Shown piece by piece: positions 62,422-64,000 of a stretch of 64,000 bases of DNA (the stretch's first letter is position 1; every line of letters starts with the position of its first letter). The notes beneath the pieces were generated by a model. The model made no database searches and was not told where the DNA came from. It saw nothing but the letters and a program-made list of their open reading frames with translations. Source of the DNA: Streptomyces sp. WM4235. Its GTDB lineage: Bacteria; Actinomycetota; Actinomycetes; Streptomycetales; Streptomycetaceae. Where the stretch lies: NCBI RefSeq assembly GCF_001279725.1, contig NZ_LGDE01000170.1, forward strand, positions 14,206 to 78,205. Reading direction: 5' to 3'. A program made the position numbers and the translations under genes.

Positions 62422-62621
62422 TCGGTACGGAAGGGGTCTGCGGCCTGGGTAGTCCCTTTCGGATCCTGCCGGTTGATCCCGCGTCGTCCGGTGCCGTGCA
62501 TCGCAAGGCGGAGGGGCTCCCGATTACCGGCTGTCCTCGGGTGCCTCGACAACGCGGCGAGGTGTGGTGCCGGGCGGCGTGGGTCAGGCAGGATCCGGAA
62601 GAGACGGCCTAGCGTGTCCGG

Positions 62622-63878
62622 ATGACGCTGTCGCGACGCGGGGTACTGGGACTGGCCGGAGCCGTGGGGGCCATGGGGAGCCTGGGCGCGGTGGCGCCGG
62701 ACTCCCCGAAGGCGACCGGCGCGAGCGCGCGGGTACGGACGGGGTGCGAGCAGCTCGCCGCCGACGGGTACGAGGCGCTGGCCGGGCAGCGGATCGGGGT
62801 GGTCACCAACCCCACCGGGATCACCGCCGACGCGCGCCACCTGGTGGATGTGCTGCACGCGGACGAACGGGTCGACCTGGTGGCCGTGTTCGGGCCGGAG
62901 CACGGGTTCCGGGGCACCGCGCAGGCCGGTGGTTCGGAGGGCGCGGGCCGGGACCCGGCGACGGGGCTGCCCGTGTACGACACGTACGACAAGAGCGGTC
63001 GGCAGCTCGCGGACGTGTTCACCGCGGCCGGCGTGGACACGGTGGTCTTCGACATCCAGGACGTCGGGGCGCGCTTCTACACCTACATCTGGACCCTCTA
63101 CGACTGCATGCGCGCGGCCGCCCTGGCCGGCAAGGCGGTGGTGGTCCTGGACCGGCCCAACCCGGTGGGCGGGGTGCGGGCCGCCGGACCGGTGCTCCAG
63201 CGGCCGTACGCGAGCTTCGTGGGACGGGAGCCGATCGCGCTCGCGCACGGGATGACGGCGGCGGAGCTGGCCCTCCTGTTCAACGGCGAGTTCCTGAAGG
63301 ACAGGCCGGTCACGCTCAGGACGGTACGGATGACCGGATGGCGCCGGGAGTCGTTCTTCGGGGCGACCGGGCTGCCCTGGGTGCCGCCGAGCCCCAACAT
63401 GCCCACTCCGGACACGGCTCTCGCGTACGCCGGCACCTGCCTGTTCGAGGGGACGAACCTGTCCGAGGGGCGGGGTACGACGACCCCCTTCGAGGTGGTC
63501 GGCGCCGAGGGCGTCGACCGGCGGTGGGCCGAGGCGGCGAACGCGCTGGGGCTGCCCGGGGTCTGGTTCCGGGAGACGTACTTCACCCCGTCCTTCTCCA
63601 AGCACGCCGGGAAGGTGTGCGGCGGGGTCCGGCTGATCGTGCACGACCGTGAGGCATTCGACCCGGTACGGGCCGGAATCGGACTGCTGGTCACCGCGCG
63701 GCGGACGTGGAGCGGCTTCGGCTGGCGGGCCGACCACTGGATCGACCGGCTGACGGGATCGGACCGGGTGCGCGCGATGGTGGACGCGGGGGCCGGCGTG
63801 GATGAGATCGTGGGCGACTGGACGGCCGGGCTGGCGCGCTTCGCCGCCCTGCGGGAGGGGTACCTCCTCTACCGGTGA
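62622..63878 (+). CDS. DUF1343/NamZ-like exo-beta-N-acetylmuramidase, exported
   Basis: A 418-residue protein of the DUF1343 (NamZ, GH171) family. B. subtilis NamZ releases N-acetylmuramic acid from peptidoglycan chain ends. Hallmarks: GQRIGVVTNPTGITADARHL (about 54-73), VFGPEHGFRGTAQAG, YDTYDKSGRQ, VVFDIQDVGARFYTYIWTLY and VPPSPNMPTPDTALAYAGTC. The N-terminus MTLSRRGVLGLAGAVGAMGS is a twin-arginine-type signal (RRGVLGL), so it is probably exported folded. Acts in cell-wall recycling or turnover. Start at ATG 62622; ribosome site weak. Confidence 0.9.
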   Translation: MTLSRRGVLGLAGAVGAMGSLGAVAPDSPKATGASARVRTGCEQLAADGYEALAGQRIGVVTNPTGITADARHLVDVLHADERVDLVAVFGPEHGFRGTAQAGGSEGAGRDPATGLPVYDTYDKSGRQLADVFTAAGVDTVVFDIQDVGARFYTYIWTLYDCMRAAALAGKAVVVLDRPNPVGGVRAAGPVLQRPYASFVGREPIALAHGMTAAELALLFNGEFLKDRPVTLRTVRMTGWRRESFFGATGLPWVPPSPNMPTPDTALAYAGTCLFEGTNLSEGRGTTTPFEVVGAEGVDRRWAEAANALGLPGVWFRETYFTPSFSKHAGKVCGGVRLIVHDREAFDPVRAGIGLLVTARRTWSGFGWRADHWIDRLTGSDRVRAMVDAGAGVDEIVGDWTAGLARFAALREGYLLYR

Positions 63879-63956
63879 CCCGGCCGGCCGCGGGGCCGGC
63901 GGGCGGACGCGGCAGCGCGATGCCGGGGCCGCCGGGGCGGCGTGGAGGGGGGCGTC

Positions 63957-64000
63957 ATGGCGGACGTCGGCATGGTGGTCGGAAGCGGTCAAGGCGGCGG
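63957..64000 (+). CDS. Possible start of a further gene, cut by the window end
   Basis: GGAGGGGGGCGTC precedes an ATG that opens MADVGMVVGSGQGG before the sequence ends. A good ribosome site is the only support; too short to identify. Confidence 0.25.
   Translation, partial: MADVGMVVGSGQGG

Noticed and set aside
62406..63992. A long leftward frame opposite the NamZ-like gene
   Set aside because: Arg/Pro/His-rich shadow of a well-supported rightward gene; no family features.

Overview
This is a high-GC actinobacterial chromosome segment, almost certainly from a Streptomyces. The Pup-proteasome locus, a mycothiol ligase gene (mshC), two chaplin genes, the gylR-glpFKD glycerol locus and many GTG starts all point there. 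From memory of family and locus numbering, the gene order follows the S. coelicolor SCO1640-SCO1680 region closely, so the left two thirds is core chromosome. I see no IS element, prophage, CRISPR array or secondary-metabolite cluster.

Layout. 1-8.9 kb: Pup-proteasome system, read leftwards: arc (7141-8907), dop (5377-6888), pup (4972-5184), an endonuclease VII-like gene overlapping prcB, prcB, prcA, and the start of pafA (1-233). A divergent MFS exporter/LacI pair lies between prcA and pafA. 9-18 kb: ferredoxin, small exported protein, TrmI, M50 protease with CBS domains, RecB-like nuclease, orphan NarL-type regulator and two tandem oligopeptide-binding lipoproteins. 18-27.8 kb: HAD phosphatase, metH and the glycerol regulon gylR-glpF-glpK-glpD. 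27.9-32.5 kb: PAC2 protein, mshC and a three-gene actinobacterial module (kinase-like protein, DUF3090 protein, histidine phosphatase). 32.6-42.8 kb: CorA, ferritin-like protein, F420-type oxidoreductase, aldo/keto reductase, a degenerate RecD2-like protein, two small conserved genes, two chaplins and an M20 peptidase. 42.9-43.0 kb: tRNA-Leu(GAG).

43-64 kb looks more accessory: a GntR regulator with a CynX-type exporter, two amino-acid permeases, an ASCH protein, an FAD dehydrogenase, a Nudix hydrolase, paired DUF202 proteins, a His-rich protein, an MBL hydrolase, a phosphotransferase plus ACAD11-like dehydrogenase pair, a secreted subtilisin, a TetR regulator, an SDR plus acyl-CoA ligase pair and a NamZ-like muramidase.

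How the genes work together. Dop deamidates Pup, PafA ligates it to targets, ARC unfolds pupylated proteins and PrcA/PrcB degrade them. GlpF, GlpK and GlpD take glycerol to DHAP under GylR. Between 55 and 62.5 kb, the phosphotransferase/ACAD operon and the SDR/ligase operon share an identical 13-bp promoter sequence and have the enzyme set expected for 4-hydroxyacyl-CoA catabolism. This is the most interesting inferred system here, followed by the kinase-like/DUF3090/phosphatase module next to mshC.
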